A DNA stretch of 64,000 bases from Chondrus crispus. Taxonomy: Eukaryota; Rhodophyta; Florideophyceae; Gigartinales; Gigartinaceae. The notes beneath the pieces are model-generated. The model searched no databases, was not told the origin of the DNA, and saw only the letters and a program-made list of their open reading frames with translations. The position numbers were made by a program, and so were the translations under genes. Numbering within the stretch: the first letter of the stretch is position 1; every line of letters starts with the position of its first letter. This document shows, one piece after another, positions 29,842-43,341 of the stretch. The DNA lies in NCBI RefSeq assembly GCF_000350225.1, contig NW_005179003.1:94255-158254 (forward strand). The letters run 5' to 3'.

Positions 29842-32130
29842 ATGGCATCAAGCCAACCCAAGGACGTCGGTCCTGGGGTCAGAAGGGCTGGATCAGCTCA
29901 AGAGTCGAGGATTCCGCGAGGACCTCGTACACGAAGCCAAGGAAATTCGGCTACTGATCCAGTCGCAGAAGCGTCCCCTTCGGGGACGGTCGTTGAGAAA
30001 AACGGCCTGGAAGAGAAGTTCGAAAAATTGAGCGAGGAGATTCGTCAGGAGACGAAGAACAAGCTCGACGAACTTCTGGGTATTTTTCCAAAGCAACAGG
30101 AGTTGCTAAAATCCGAGTTCCACGCTGTGCTTGAAGAGCTGACAGCCCGTGTGGTTCTCGTTGAGAATTTAGGCCCCGATGCGTCCCGGGGCCGAGATCC
30201 GGAAGTGCTGGATTCGCTAAAGCTCGCCGCGAAACAAGCGCGGCGAGACGCGAATCAGGCCCTGGAAACGCTGGCCAAGACAAGGGACAGCATCGACGAC
30301 CGGTTCTACCGCGCTTCGCGGCGACTCAAGGACCTTGAGCAAGCTGCGGGCCGGGCCGAACCAAGTTTGGACGCGGGATCGCTCTCCGACGGAGAAGAAA
30401 CCGACAGTCCAACGAAGAAGGACAAGTCAGTCCGAACCTGGGATTCCAAGTGGAGGAAACCCAAGTCGGCCAAGGGCCAAAAGAAGAAGAAAAGTCACTG
30501 CAGTGACGACCGCGAAAATTGCGACTCAAATTCGGAGTCGAATGTTTCAGAAGAAATTGGTGACGGCGGCTCGTCGAACCATTCCAGAAATTCCGACCGA
30601 AGATCGACAGACGGAAATGGAATTTCGTCGAATAAGAAGAGCTCCAAACGAGGCGGAGTCACTTCGTCCGCCTCGCGGAGAGACCAAGAAGCGGAACCAG
30701 AAGACATCGCGACGCGGCGCGGACCGCGATGGGAGGAGTTGGAGGAATTAAACCCGACCAATCACCTCTTCAAGAAGTTGCTTTCGTACAGGACGTACCG
30801 CCTGCGGAACCCGCGGACACGTTTTTCCGGCAAGCGCCGGACCGCCGTGCGAAAGATCAGAAGAGACATACCACCAAAGGTGAAGAGAGACAATACGTTC
30901 ACAGGAGACGATGGCGTATTGGTTCTAGATTTTTAGCTAAGATAGTCCAAGAATTCGACACCCAGGAGATGAACGAAGGCCAAGCGATCCGCTTGCTACC
31001 GGAGTTCCTCAGCGGAATCGCCCTGAGACAGTACACTTTGGTGTCACAAACGGCGGGGTCCCACCATGGGAAAATATCCGTCTGGCCGGAGGCCGTACAG
31101 TGGCTATTGGGAAGCTTCGCCACCGATGAGGCAATCCGCCAAGCCGTACTCGCTTTACGGGAAGTACAGCAGCTACCGTCTGAAGACGAGATGGAATTTT
31201 ATATCGGTCTGACGGACGCGACCAATCGATGTGGAAACGTATATTCGATGGAAGAACAAATGACGATGTTTATTGAAGGACTCGATTCGAGTATCAAGCC
31301 GATGGTATCTCCATACCGACAAGACAATCGGGACGTTTCGTTTTTGAGACTAGTTAATTACGCGAAGGCGCATGGCTCGGCGAGCCGCGCCAAGGAGAGG
31401 AAGACTAGGAGAGTCACAATGCAAGCGCCAGCGACGCTAAGGACGGGGGGAAGCAGAAGCCTGCGCACCCCACGCGAAAAACCCGCGGCGCTGTCCACTT
31501 GGCCGACTCAGTGTCTGCGTCCAGAGGACCTAGTACTGTTGATCAGGAAGAAAATGGATACGCAGGAGCACTGGTCGCCAAGGGCGATTTTTATGGCCCC
31601 TCCGCGGAATATGGAGACGAGGAGCACGGGGCTAGTGGGATGTCTACGCTACAGACGCCCACGTATACGACGGACTCGTATACAGAGGCCGCGGATCTCG
31701 TGTTAGCGTTTCGAGGGCGCGGACACACGCCAGCGCCAAGAATTCCTATGGAAGACAAGGGTACGGCCTTCAGAAGAACGGGCTGGACGGGCCGGCCGAC
31801 GGCCCGAGGACCGCCAAGGTCGCCGTACCCTCCGAAGAAGCATGGCCTCGTATGCTATCATTGCTACGAGAAGGGGCACGGAGCGCCTACGTGTTTGCTC
31901 TCGTTCCGAGAGATGCACCGAGTTCTGAAGAACTACGAGATGCTCTCCCCGATGGAGAGGTTGGGAATTCCGTCGACAAGTTACCTGAAGGTAAAACAAT
32001 GGTTCGAATCGCAGGCGGCGAGCACACCGAGTGCCTCTGCCGAAGGTTCGAACCGGACATCAGGGAGGCCGGCCGCGGGGCCGTCGTCGGATTGGAGAAG
32101 AATCCGCAGCGACGGGAAAACTAAGGGGGG
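29842..32130 (+). pseudogene. gag: gypsy C gag region
   Basis: Starts at an ATG in a good context (GGACCATGG). The N-terminal part is acidic and coiled-coil rich (about 30000-30380), and is followed by a long serine/lysine-rich linker. The capsid core lies at about 30950-31400, with DTQEMNEGQAI and SVWPEAVQWLL; element B's gag has matching blocks (LDMNEAQAYI and TSWPEAVQYLL). A zinc knuckle CYHCYEKGHGAPTC is encoded near 31855. Fossil, with a few breaks. Confidence 0.78.
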
Positions 32131-32379
32131 GAATCTCAAAAAATTCGAAAGGAGAGATATGGGTCGGGCGAACCATGTCCGGGACCCAGTTCCCTTCCCC
32201 GCTTTTAGCGAAGGAGGCAGTCGACGACGAGGAGACAGTTGGAATCATCGATAACCCGAAAGGACCCATTGGGGTCAAGAAGATTCTGCGAAGAGGCAAG
32301 GACGATCCGCTGGAGCAAGTTCGACGCCCCTGGTACAGCGTCAAGCGCGGGGAATGTCCCGAGAAGATTTTGGTCCTTG

Positions 32380-33025
32380 CGAGGAAAAACTACAAAGTCT
32401 TCCCGGACATTGGACCGACGGTCGGATTGATGAGCCGTGTACTGTCCGTGTTGGACACCGGCGCGGGACCTAATCTCATCCGTAGATCCGAGCTTCCCGC
32501 AGGAATAGAGACTCTTGTGTCCTTCGGACCGACCCAAGACATCGGCGATGCGAATAACAGGCCACTCCGAACTCTAGGTACACTCAAAATGCCTGTGAGA
32601 GTTGGACGTTTCGTGGCTTCAGTCGAATTCATAGTTTGTGAAAAACTCGCAGTCCCCCTAATTCTAGGAGCGGACTATTGCGATAGGTTCGTGGAGGCTA
32701 TCTACCCACGAAAGAGGACAGCTGAGTTGGCGGAGTTCTCGGAGGTTCCGATCGTACGGCGATTCTCGGCGAGAAAATCGAAGAAGCATTTGGTCCCAGG
32801 AGAGGGCGAGACTGATGCAAAAGGGGAGCGAGTTTCCCTCACGGTGAAGGTGGCAAGAGCCACGACCATTGAGCCAGGGGCGCAACACGTAGTCGAATGC
32901 ACCTCGAAGAGGACTGGCTTGGTCGTCGTTCAACCCTACGCACCCGTATACGACAAGCACGGACTGGTAAGCACCAACGGTGTAGTTCAGGTTGAGCCTG
33001 ACAACCTTTTAGATTGCTTGTAGCG
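32380..33025 (+). pseudogene. gypsy C protease region
   Basis: Retropepsin-like aspartic protease segment: VLSVLDTGAGPNLIRR near 32440-32490, then VPLILGADYCDRF near 32655. This enzyme cleaves Gag and Pol in the particle. It is one of the best-preserved parts of the element. Confidence 0.8.
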
Positions 33026-33389
33026 AATTTTAGAAATTACCCTGTCAGGGTTCAAAAAGGCCAAGTGGTGGCGGAACTACTACCGCACCCGAGGGTCGTA
33101 TTCAAGAGCAATTCCACCGTTGGTTAGGTACTTGGAATTCAAGAAAGAGACGAGGAAAAATTTACTAATTCCGCCCCGCCGCCTACGGGCGAGAGAAGAT
33201 GCGAACCGTCGGAACAAGATCGCGAGGACCAGCAAGAAGAACGGGAGGAAGGGCTCTCCGCCACGGCAACTACGAAGCCGGAGCGGCGGATTGAGCCTCC
33301 CCCGCCGGACGTGGAGGAGCACGACATGAGCCACGTGCCGGACCGGCTGCGCGAAAGATTCCGTCGAATGTTGAAAAATATTCCCGCAT

Positions 33390-34960
33390 GTGGGATGGGA
33401 CCCTTGGTGAGATCAACACCACGGTCCACCGGATTGAACTGGCCCCGAATACAAGGCCAATTGCACAAGCTCCCTACCGAGCCTGTCCAAAGGCTCGGGA
33501 GGTCGAGGACGCAGAAGTACAGAAGATGTTAGAAGCAGGAGTCATCCAGCCGGCGCAGTCAGAATGGGCGTCGCCCGTTTTATTAGTGCCCAAGCCGGAC
33601 GGATCGATGCGCTTTTGCGTAGACTACCGCAGGTAACGCGGCAACGGTGAAGGACACGTACCCTTTGCCGCGCATGGATGAGTGTCTGGACTCGTTGGGA
33701 CACACCAAGGTCTTTTCCGCGTTGGACGCGATTTCAGGGTATTGGCAGATGCCTATTCCGGAAGCGGACCGCGACAAGACAGCCTTTTCGTTTCACTCAG
33801 GTCTCTACCGTTTTTCAAGAATGCCCTTCGGGCTTACCAACGCGCCAGCGACGTTTCAGAGAGCCATGGATATGCTGCTCTCTCCGTTCCGCTGGAAATG
33901 CTGCCTGGTATATCTAGATGATATCATCATCTTCAGCAAATCCTGGGAGGAGCACGTCTTTCACGTTGACGAAATACTGTCGGTATTGGAAAAGGCAGGT
34001 GTGAAGCTCAAGCTTCGCAAGTGCGAATTTTTCGTCGAAAAGATCAAGTACCTGGGCCATGTCGTTCGGCCAGGTACATTGGAAGTTGATGCCGCGCGAA
34101 CCGCCACATTGGAACAAGTGAGGTACCCTCAAACGCAGACCCAGCTCAGGAGCTTCTTGGGACTTTGTAATGTCTACCGCAGATTCATTCCGCATTATGC
34201 GAAAATTGCGCATCCTCTAAACCAACTACTGAAGAAAGGACAACCGGTCCAGTTGGAAGGATTCGACGAACCGTGCAAGAAAGCTTTTCATAAGCTCAAG
34301 GACGCCATCTTGGCACCGCCGGTGTTGGCGCTGCCGAAGAAGGACCTACCCTACTCGGTAGATACGGATGCAAGTGACTATCAAATCGGCGCTGCATTAT
34401 TTCAAACGCATCTGGATGCGCAACGTAAACCCATCGGGTTCTTTTCAAGAACGTTAGCCGCAGCCGAGAGAAACTATTCTGTATCAGAAAAAGAATGTCT
34501 AGCGGTAATTTGGGCCGTACAGACTCTAAGACCATATCTATATGGCGAGCACTTCATTGTGCATACCGACCATGCCTCATTGAGGTGGTTGATGAACGTA
34601 ACCGACCCCAGCGGGAGATTAATCCGATGGAGGCTCCGCCTCTCGGAATTTGATTTCGAAATCAAGTACAAGAAGGGCAAGGCTATCAGCCAAGCTGATG
34701 CCCTGTCAAGATTACGGACCGCTGGAGAAACCGTCGACGAAATCGACGACGAAATTCCATGCTTTATGGCCGAACCGGCCGAGGGTACAGTGGAGGACGA
34801 GGACAATTTTGACGCGTTAGACGACATCCTCGCTCTTGAAGGGGGACCGCCCCTGATCCCCTCGATCATTTCCAAGCTGTCACTCCGGAGGAGCTCATTC
34901 GCAAGCAAGCCGTCGACCCCTTCTGCAACCGCATCAAGGAAGAAATGGACGCCGGAAAGG
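33390..34960 (+). pseudogene. gypsy C reverse transcriptase and RNase H
   Basis: RT blocks include LVPKPDGSMRFCVDYRR (near 33585), the palm motif YLDDIIIFS (near 33910) and the thumb region. RNase H follows with VDTDASDYQIGAALF (near 34360), HTDHASL (near 34565) and QADALSRL (near 34695). The order and motifs are those of a Ty3/gypsy chromovirus. Confidence 0.9.
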
Positions 34961-36552
34961 TGAGAACGTTCAGCATGGAGACCGAGGAACTCGAAGGAAC
35001 TCTATGCCGTACCGCGGCGGAGTTTGTACAAGTGGTGATACCACAATCGTTAAGGGACCGCGTCCTAGGGTTGAGCCATTACGCAAAATTAGCAGGCCAC
35101 CCAGGAGGCAGGAAACTTTACAAGACATTGAGAAGATATTTCTACTGGCCTACGATGGCCCTAGACTGCTACGCAGTCGCGAAGAATTGCGCCGCATGTG
35201 CGCGGGAAAGGGTGAAGTTAAGAAGAAACACGAAGGAAATGAAGCTGTTCACGCCCAAGGCTCCGCTGGAGTTTGTCGCCATCGACATCCTCGGCGAGCT
35301 AATTACAACTAAACGAGGAAATCGGTATATTCTCGTGATCAGCGATCGATACTCGAAACTGGTACGAACCGTACCGTTGAAGAAGATATCAGCTGCACAC
35401 ATCGCACAAGCCTTCGTTCACCATTTGGTATTCGTGTACGGACCACCGGTCAAGCTGCTGTCCGACAATGGAACACAGTTCACGGCCCGGTTCTTTCAGA
35501 ACGTCTGTCGAATTCTCGGCATACGCAATGTGTTCACGACTACGTACCACCCGCAAGCCAACGGCCAAGTTGAGAGACTTAACCGCACGCTGACTTCCGC
35601 GTTGCGAAAATATGTGGGAGAGCATCCCAAGGACTGGGACCTATTTAGCGACGCCGTGACGTTCGCATACAACACGCAAGTTCATCGAACTACGAACATT
35701 GCGCCCTTCGAGCTGGTGTTAGCTCGGGCGCCGAGAACCATTGCGTTACAAACACAGCCAAGTTTGGAAGGATTTAGCTCGAATCGAGCGTACTACCTGA
35801 AATGGCAGTCGTGGTTGGAAAGCCTGATGATAGGCGCTGGTAAGAGCTTGCGGAAAGAACAAGCGCGCTACAAGCGAAATTTCGACGCAAGGCTCCGCAA
35901 GCCGAAGTATGACATCCCTTCAGGATCATACGTATTCCTTCGGAAAGAGCAAGGCACGGCCACCGAGCAGAAAAATAAGTTGGCACAAGTGGCTACGGGT
36001 CCGTATCAAGTGAAGGAGTCAACTGAGAATACGGTCGCCATTGCCATCGGCGACCAAGAAGAGCGCGTGTCGCGAGATCGAGTCGAATTAGCCCCTAGTT
36101 CCATGGACTACACGCCGATAATCGGGCTACGACAAGCGCTACAGTTCCTCAATCGAGAAGGGGAACGAGAAGAACCCGCCGCGCAAGCGAAGGGCAGGAC
36201 GGATGACGGATCGTTGGTAAATCAGGAAGCTGTGGCCATCCCGCCCGATCTACAAGAGATGGGAGGTTCGGAAGAGCAGGATGAGGATGAGTCGCTGGCT
36301 CTTCGGAAGGGGGACGGACAGTTGGACACGCAGGAAGAAGGAACCGGGGGTCAGGAGTACGTGATCGACAAAATAGTCGACCACGCTTATCAAGATGGAA
36401 AATTAATTCTCAAGGTGGAATGGTATGGCTACGCGATTGAGGACGCGACGTGGGAGCCGATTTCTCAGCTACCGCGCAGCGCAGCGGTGACCTATTTCCG
36501 GAGGAAGAGACTGCCCCTCCCGCCGCAAGTCGCACGCGCGAGACCAGGATGA
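34945..36552 (+). pseudogene. gypsy C integrase with C-terminal chromodomain
   Basis: A long frame of 535 codons with the HHCC zinc domain (GHPGGRKLY ... NCAACARERV, about 35090-35215). The catalytic core has DILGEL, LLSDNGTQF and NGQVERLNRT (35285-35590). A GPY/F-like segment lies near 35990-36020. A chromodomain covers 36355-36480 (VIDKIVDHAYQDGK then LKVEWYGYAIEDATWEPI). The integrase inserts the cDNA, and the chromodomain probably tethers it to marked chromatin. As a single frame this part looks whole; the element as a whole is broken upstream. Confidence 0.9.
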
Positions 36553-39500
36553 GCTCCATACAGAATGTGATGATGGAAAGCGAAAAGAAGACGCGAGCCG
36601 CAACCAGTTTCCTATGTTTTTACCTTCTTAACTGTTCCGTTTCGTCTTTGTTTTTTTGGGTTGTTTTGTTTTTTTATGTTTGTTTTTCCTTCCCGAGACG
36701 CACCTAGGTCGGCCATTACGGAGCGAGCGTGCGTAGTTTCGGGAGAGCACGACAGGCGCCCAAGGGCGACAGGGGATTGCGAACCGCCGATCGTGATTAA
36801 GGCTACAAGCTGTATCTCGAGTCGAGGAAGAAGTCTGTTCTACAAGGGAGCGGGTGTGACGAGAAGATTGGAGAAGAAGGGGATGCATCAGACTGACGAG
36901 TGTGTAACCTTCGAGATAAGGTAGAGGGTTGGGAGAGGACGCAGTCGATGGGCGACTGCACGCGGACGAGGCAGATCAAGACGACGCGTGGATGCGAGAA
37001 GTGAGAGAACCGCGACTGAAATAGTGGAGATAGGATGAAAACAATCGCTCGCCTGGAGGGTGATCGAATCGAGAATCAGCAACCGGATATCGGTTCTGTG
37101 CGGAGTTATGAGGCTCCAAGGTATTCGCGTGGTAGCGAACGGGGATGCCCACGTCGAGAAGTTATCAAGTTGGAAAGGATGTTACGGATCGCGCCGTGAT
37201 GAGGAGTAAGGACGGTCCTCACACACGCATGCCCAGGCGGGATTACGCATGCGGGACGTTGTCGAGCCGAGACGGACGCGGTGAACCACAGCACGAAGCT
37301 AGCGAGGAATGAGCATAGCGGAAGTAAGGCGCATCGGCAATGGCGAGAAGGAAAGATGAGGTGAGACGGGCAGGTATGCGTGGCTTAACGTTCATAGAGA
37401 TAGAGCGGCGAGACGCGCTACATCAGGAAATGACGAAGTCCCTGCAGCCTCAGGTGGAGACAAGGCGCAAATTACGTATGATCACGCGTCGCATGGGAGC
37501 GCACGCAAAGGGACGTTTAGATCAGGGATCCATACTCGTCTGAATCAATTTGAATGGAAATGTTTGTGAGGTTTTTCACGAATAGACAACGGAGAAGTGG
37601 TGCGCGCTAACGCGCGAGAATACACCGTGTGGAGGGGACAAATTGTTTCGTCATTTTTCGTTGTCTATGATGATGACGAAAATCCGCGCGACGTCGTCAC
37701 CAAGAGGATCAACCGCTTGCTTTTCAGTTGTTTTGTCTTTTTCCACTTCTATCTCTGTTGTGTTTTTGTTTTTATTTCCTTGGTTTGAGACGTCGACGAC
37801 ACAACCCGGCACAGCCTACACCTATCAGAAAGCCTACAAGGGCTAGGGAAGAACGAAGAAGAGGTTAATCGAAAAAGGGGAAGACATGGGTCGACGACGT
37901 AAGACACGTTAACACGACCCGTGAATACTTTAACCGCGTGACAGACTGAAGAGGGACTTTCTCCCGTCAGACGAATGAACTTGCGACGCACCAGCCCCAC
38001 TTCGGAAACCGGATCGGCATTTTTGAGGTCCACTCGAGAAGAGGAGACTCCCACTGATCACCTTTCGTCAATCTCTTGACACTACTATTTTTATATATCA
38101 TGAGGGACGGGCGAGGAGGATGAACGTGCGCCTAAGCCCGGGACGCGACGCTCACGAGCGATAGATGGCTCTAGAAGTAGGGAGCGTCGAAACATTGATC
38201 CCCCACAACACTGTCTACGGCGCAACTCCGCCCCAGCCCCACGAGCAACGCACGCCGACCCCGTCACATCAGTCGTAGCAGACCCTCCGGGTACGATATA
38301 CAATCATTATCGGCTATGTCTGACCACCTCGGTCGCGCTGCGTACAGACAAAAAGAAAAGGGAGAGAAGAAGGAAAAGTAACTTGTTGTGCCGTTCCGTC
38401 AGAAGACGCAGAGACCCCGGAACAACGCTCCTCTCGTGAAGGGGGAAAATTGGAGGACAGCCGACGGTCCGTGAGGAGTCTAAATGGAAAAAGAAAAAGA
38501 GAATTTGAGGGAAGTGACCCTGACCCGACGAGCTAAAAGAGTTCAACAGAACCGCACGGAAGGCATCCTTAGGAACGCCTTGACGAGCTCAAACGGGGAC
38601 ATGATATAGAACCAAACAGGTCGCTGGCAACAATAGACCCTCAAACCGAGGCTCCCCAGAGAAAACTTTCTCGGGCCCCGAGTATTTTTCTCATACCCCT
38701 GGGCATGAGGTGTGACAATCCATTGACACAGTTTCCGATCACGTTCGTTTTCGCTTGAGACAAGGACAGGGGCCTTTCGCACGCGACCATTCCCCGTCGG
38801 TGAAGAAGAGGATACCGCCAGCCCTGACTAACAATGCCGAACACAGACGAAACGGCACTGCAAAGACCCCAAGTGTGCGGTTCGACCTGCTCGAGACGAC
38901 CTCACCGCGCTATTTCAAAAAAGGGAGTGAGAAGCGACGTTTGAAAAGAAGGGAAAAACGCGCATGACGCTTACGAGTCCGTCGGAAGAGAAGAAGGGCT
39001 ACGTGGCCGCCTGAAATTGACGGGACTGCCGAGTAGAGCTCAAAATTGTGTTGACATTTGAGGTCGACGAGCTCGAAAGAAAGCTTGAACATAGCAATGA
39101 CCCACATTTATTTGTTGAAATTCCGGACCCCCTCGCCTGACCAAAGCTGAAAATAGTGAGCTTTAGCAAAAAAAGGCCCCGAGAACATATTGACGTCGCC
39201 AATATGAAAGGGAGGAACTAGGAGGACGGTACTAGCCGAAGGGAAACGATGGCTCGCGTGTAGAAGAACAAACGTTTCGTGGACACGCGAGGAAGACGGG
39301 TACGACTACCGAAAACGAGGACGACGTGCAAATGGCGAGTAACCCTCGCAATGTTTTTACCGAGTATCGACGATTTGGTACTGTAGGCTCTAAGGCCTGC
39401 GCGAGAGCAGAACCCCGTCGAGGAGGTCACATTTCGTGGCACCTCGTACGAAGAAGACCGTATTCGTCAAAGACAGACGTTTCATGAAGTGATACGAGCT

Positions 39501-42165
39501 CCGACGCCCTTTACGAATCTTTTTATTGTCGCAGGGTCGACGCGAGGGAGATTAAAACAATGGCCACAGATTTCTGTTGACGGTCGCGGGCACGAGTGGC
39601 CTCCGTCGTACGACAACCGAACGAGGAAAAGAATGAGGATTTGTCCCCACACCCCGCCTACGTAGCACCCCCGAAGTTTAGAAGCTGGCAATGATTTCCG
39701 AGAACGGATGTCTGCAATACTTCCCGCAGTGTCCCCCGCCAGTTAGGAGGGTAACCACAAAATGGACGTCTCGTTCAAATCCCGACCACAGGCTGAGGAC
39801 ACTTCCGAACACCTGTACATGTGTCAAATTCGTACACGACACTTTGTCCTTGCAAGGCTTAAATTGCGATGAAGCCTCTGATCCAAGGCCCAGAACCCTG
39901 TGACTCCCGTCGTCGACGTCGACATATCGAGACCTGCTTATCAGCGACGACGAAAGGGAAATGACGGCGCCGACTTCGCGACGACGACGCAGTGGTGGTC
40001 AGAGGACATAATAGAGGGCACATTGACACCACCTCATTTCACATGACGAAGCCACGAGGACAACTCGACGACAACGTCACAAAGGAAAGAGAGACTGTAA
40101 GGACAGTGTAGCTCTAGAACACGGCCACACCGGCTGCAATGGATATAAGGCCAAAGCAACTAAACCTCGCGGACGCCGCACACTTCGGTGGGGTCGGCTC
40201 CGTAAGAACAACAAGTGCTCGACGAAGACAGACGCGTTCCCAGGTGACGCACGTCTCGCGGCGCCTTCAGAAATTTTATTGGGGAAAGTAGAAGCGTGAA
40301 TTAACGAGACAACCCGGATCGCGAGGTGTCAACCTCCTGAGATCGGATACCGGGAACAATGAGGTAGAGAAAAAAATGTTACGACGAAGTAGCTGCTGAG
40401 ACGTGGACGTCAATTGACATGACGTTGGCGGGTCGAAAGGGAAGTGCAAATATAGAGAGGACAAACGGATAACGCGCACATGGTCACTCACTGCCAGTGA
40501 ACAGGGAAGAGCGCGCCGCGCTCGCTTTAATGACGTCCTTGCACAGGGCGATTGCTACGAGGATCCCGTGTACCCGTTGCGACATTCCCAAGACACTCGC
40601 CACGCGATGTCGACGCACAAGGTGGACAGGAACATTTAAAATATTCTTACAAGGTTCGCGTGCCATGTGCAGGAAAGGAGGAACGAAGGCCGCGCTTTAG
40701 AGTGAAGGGATTACACAGTACCACCCCCCCGACGCGCAGAACTTAAGGAAAATCAGGAAACTCGAGGACGGTTTGACGCCGTCATTTATGAGATGGGGAA
40801 GTTGCCGGACGCGTTGGAAAAGAGAAGGGCATCGTAGTAGGTCTAGGCTGAGGTCGGTCACGGTCCCGACAGTCGAACAAGACATCTGACGCAGCTGTCC
40901 CACCTCCACCCCAAAACAGCTGGGGAAGCGAAATTGTTATCATAGGTGACTACTGACGACCCCCAATCGAGATGGTAAGGGCATAGAAAAGAGGAAGAAT
41001 TTGAGAACAAGGGCCAAGGGAAATTATCCTTTTATTCAAGGGCTTAAGGATGACGTCGCTAACAAGAGCGGCACCCAAAGGAGGTACGAGGTTAGACGTG
41101 ACACGATAGGAGGTATCGTGAGAGGGAGACTGTCACAAGTGACAGTTCAATGGGAGACTCCGCCAACGGATTTCTCCTTTGGCAGAGACGAGATCAGGCG
41201 GGCAAGGACTCGTAAGCCTTCCAGAGGAGCCCCCTGAAGAGCAGCTGACTCCACACCGTGGGCGTGGAGGAGGCCATGATAAGCGCTGAAAACAGCGTTA
41301 TTTTTTTTGATGGTATGGACGTGGGCATGGGAGACCCAGGGGTCGGAAGAAGGTCAACACAGGAAGGGGATCCAGGCGTGGGGCCTGCATCGCTTGACGG
41401 TGCTTCATGCACGGATAGACTTTCTGTGTGGCCGGCTGACGGAAGGGGGATCCTCGGCGAGGCAACGGACGTCCTCGCACGTACGGGTGAAGTACGGAAC
41501 AACAAGGATGGCGCGACATGTGACCTGAGTCGGATGGTAGGGATCAAAAGTGTCGACGACCCAGGGGAATCTGGAGTCGCAATGGGGAGCTGTACCGTGG
41601 ATAAAGCAGGGTGCGCAACCTCAGACGGAGATGGACGGACCGGTACGGGGGACGAGGAAGCAGGGATTTCATGGGGAGGTGAGCTTGGGACAGAGGGTCG
41701 AGGGCACAGTTCAAGCTGTCACGAATGAAGCGATGGTTTTCCGGATAGCGCATTATACGGCTGATCGATGACGTATGGGCTGACAGTGATATCGGATGTG
41801 ATATTACAGGGAGGTTGCGTCCGATTGCGGATGTGGGGGCTGACGGACGCGAGGGAAAAGAAAGTACTTCGCATCTTTTCGAGCGCGAAGTGTGGCAGAA
41901 TGGAAGGAACGATTGCTGAATTGGAAGAGGCCTCGGGGTGCGCCAAGCTTGTATGAGAAGCTTGTGTCATGGGGGTCAAGGTCAGTGTTCCAGCCCGTTT
42001 GTTCCGATTGAGGATGAGGCATGTGAGTCGGTGGATCGCAGGTCGATGGCACAAGTTGGTTTTCGTCTTACCCCTGCACACGCGGCGACCGTCGGTCGAA
42101 AAGGGATGAAAGACTTAGGAGATTCTGCAGAGCGGCGCGTTGCGCAAGGGCGCTCAGAAGGGGGA
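36553..42165. other. 5.6-kb non-coding tail of gypsy C
   Basis: Between the integrase stop and the polypurine tract there is no frame longer than about 156 codons and no recognisable domain on either strand. The DNA is rich in GA and CGACG words, and no simple tandem array was noticed. A T-rich patch (36630-36700) directly follows the integrase. The stretch could be a real long 3' region of this family, or older DNA trapped between two recombined copies. Confidence 0.55.
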
Positions 42166-42177
42166 TATGTAGTGCAA
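42166..42177 (+). other. gypsy C polypurine tract
   Basis: AGAAGGGGGATA lies directly before the 3' LTR. This is where plus-strand DNA synthesis is primed in LTR elements. Confidence 0.7.
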
Positions 42178-43341
42178 TACGCACCTGAAAAGGGGAGTGA
42201 AAAGAAAGGAAAATATTTGGATATGAAAAGTAGTCCGGGTTGGGGGACACACGTGTGAATAACTGCACAGTTTTAATTTTTAATTATTTTATTTTATTTT
42301 GCTAATTAGTTGCCATTAATTTTGCTGAAACTAGATTAGATCTAGGATCTAGCGCCGCGAGCTACTGTAGTGGCTCCGGCGGGGCGATATATACCTTAGC
42401 CCTCTGACCACCAAGTCAGTAAAGGTAACCCGAGTTGCCGGAGTTGAATGTCGCCTTGGTCGAAGTCCGTCTCTACCAAGACGCTCCCTTTTACCTAAGC
42501 CTACGGCATCCTTCAGCGCTCGGGGGTCCCCTTCCTTTTTCCTTTATTTCCCAATCAAACCCGATTTGCCAGAGTTGAATATCGCCTTGGTCGAAGTCCG
42601 TCTTTCCCAAGACGCTCCCTTTTACTACAGATTACGTTATCCTTTGCGCTCGGGGGTTCCCTTTTCTTTTTCCTTTATTTCCCTATTCTTTTCTATCTCT
42701 ACCTCTATTTTTCCCTCAATTGTGTTGGTTGCACTGGAGTTGGTTGCGACCGACCCGTTGTAGGTGTTTTAGCCATCGGGCAACACGTTGTGTAGCGCTG
42801 CTACTGTTTCAAGTTTCGTCGGAAGGCTGTTGTAACGACGCCTCCGTCGAAGGTCTTACTGTATAAGACAGAGTTGGTACCGCCTACCGCGATCGTGATC
42901 GCGCTGGTGAGGGTGTTTTTAGCCATCGGGCAACACGTCGGTACTAGCGTTGCTACACGGTTACGATCCCGTCTGGTAGTGCTGAACAAGCCCCCGTCGA
43001 GGACCTCGAATTTCACACAAGCTGCTGAAGACGCTCGTCGAGCATTGGCCTTACAACCCAGCGAACCGCGGTTACATCCTCGTAGACAAGCCCAACCCGC
43101 ACTCGTCGAGAGCTCAAGTCTTCACAAGTCTCTACCACCATTATCCTCAAGGGGAGGGTGTCTTTCCTTAACCCCCTGTCGGAGTTGAGCTACCGTGGGC
43201 CGCAAGCCCACACAAGCGGAAAGGGAGTCTCGAACGCTCCGTAGCGCGTGCCATCGGCAGTGGTTGTTGCTGTTGTTGTTTTTCTTCTTTTTGTTTGACC
43301 GTCGGACTGCGTTCGCGGCCTGCTAGGCACATTGCACTACA
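42178..43341 (+). repeat. gypsy C 3' LTR with inner tandem duplication
   Basis: A 1164-bp LTR in the same orientation as the 5' LTR, with the same TGTAGTGCAATACG start and CATTGCACTACA end. A 131-bp unit (starting AACCCGAGTTGCC at 42427 and AACCCGATTTGCC at 42558) is present twice here but once in the 5' LTR. The copies of this block differ from each other. Confidence 0.92.

Larger units (their letters stand above)
28593..43341 (+). mobile_element. Ty3/gypsy chromovirus C with two LTRs
   Basis: A plus-strand element of 14.7 kb. It has a 5' LTR (28593-29721), a primer-binding site, gag, protease, RT, RNase H, integrase with chromodomain, a long non-coding tail (36553-42165), a polypurine tract and a 3' LTR (42178-43341). 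Over the first 265 bp the LTRs differ at roughly ten sites, but they also differ by larger repeats. The insertion is therefore neither new nor very old, or the two LTRs come from different copies. The flanking five bases differ (CACAC and TCCTC), so no target duplication is seen. The coding part is broken in several places. Confidence 0.92.
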
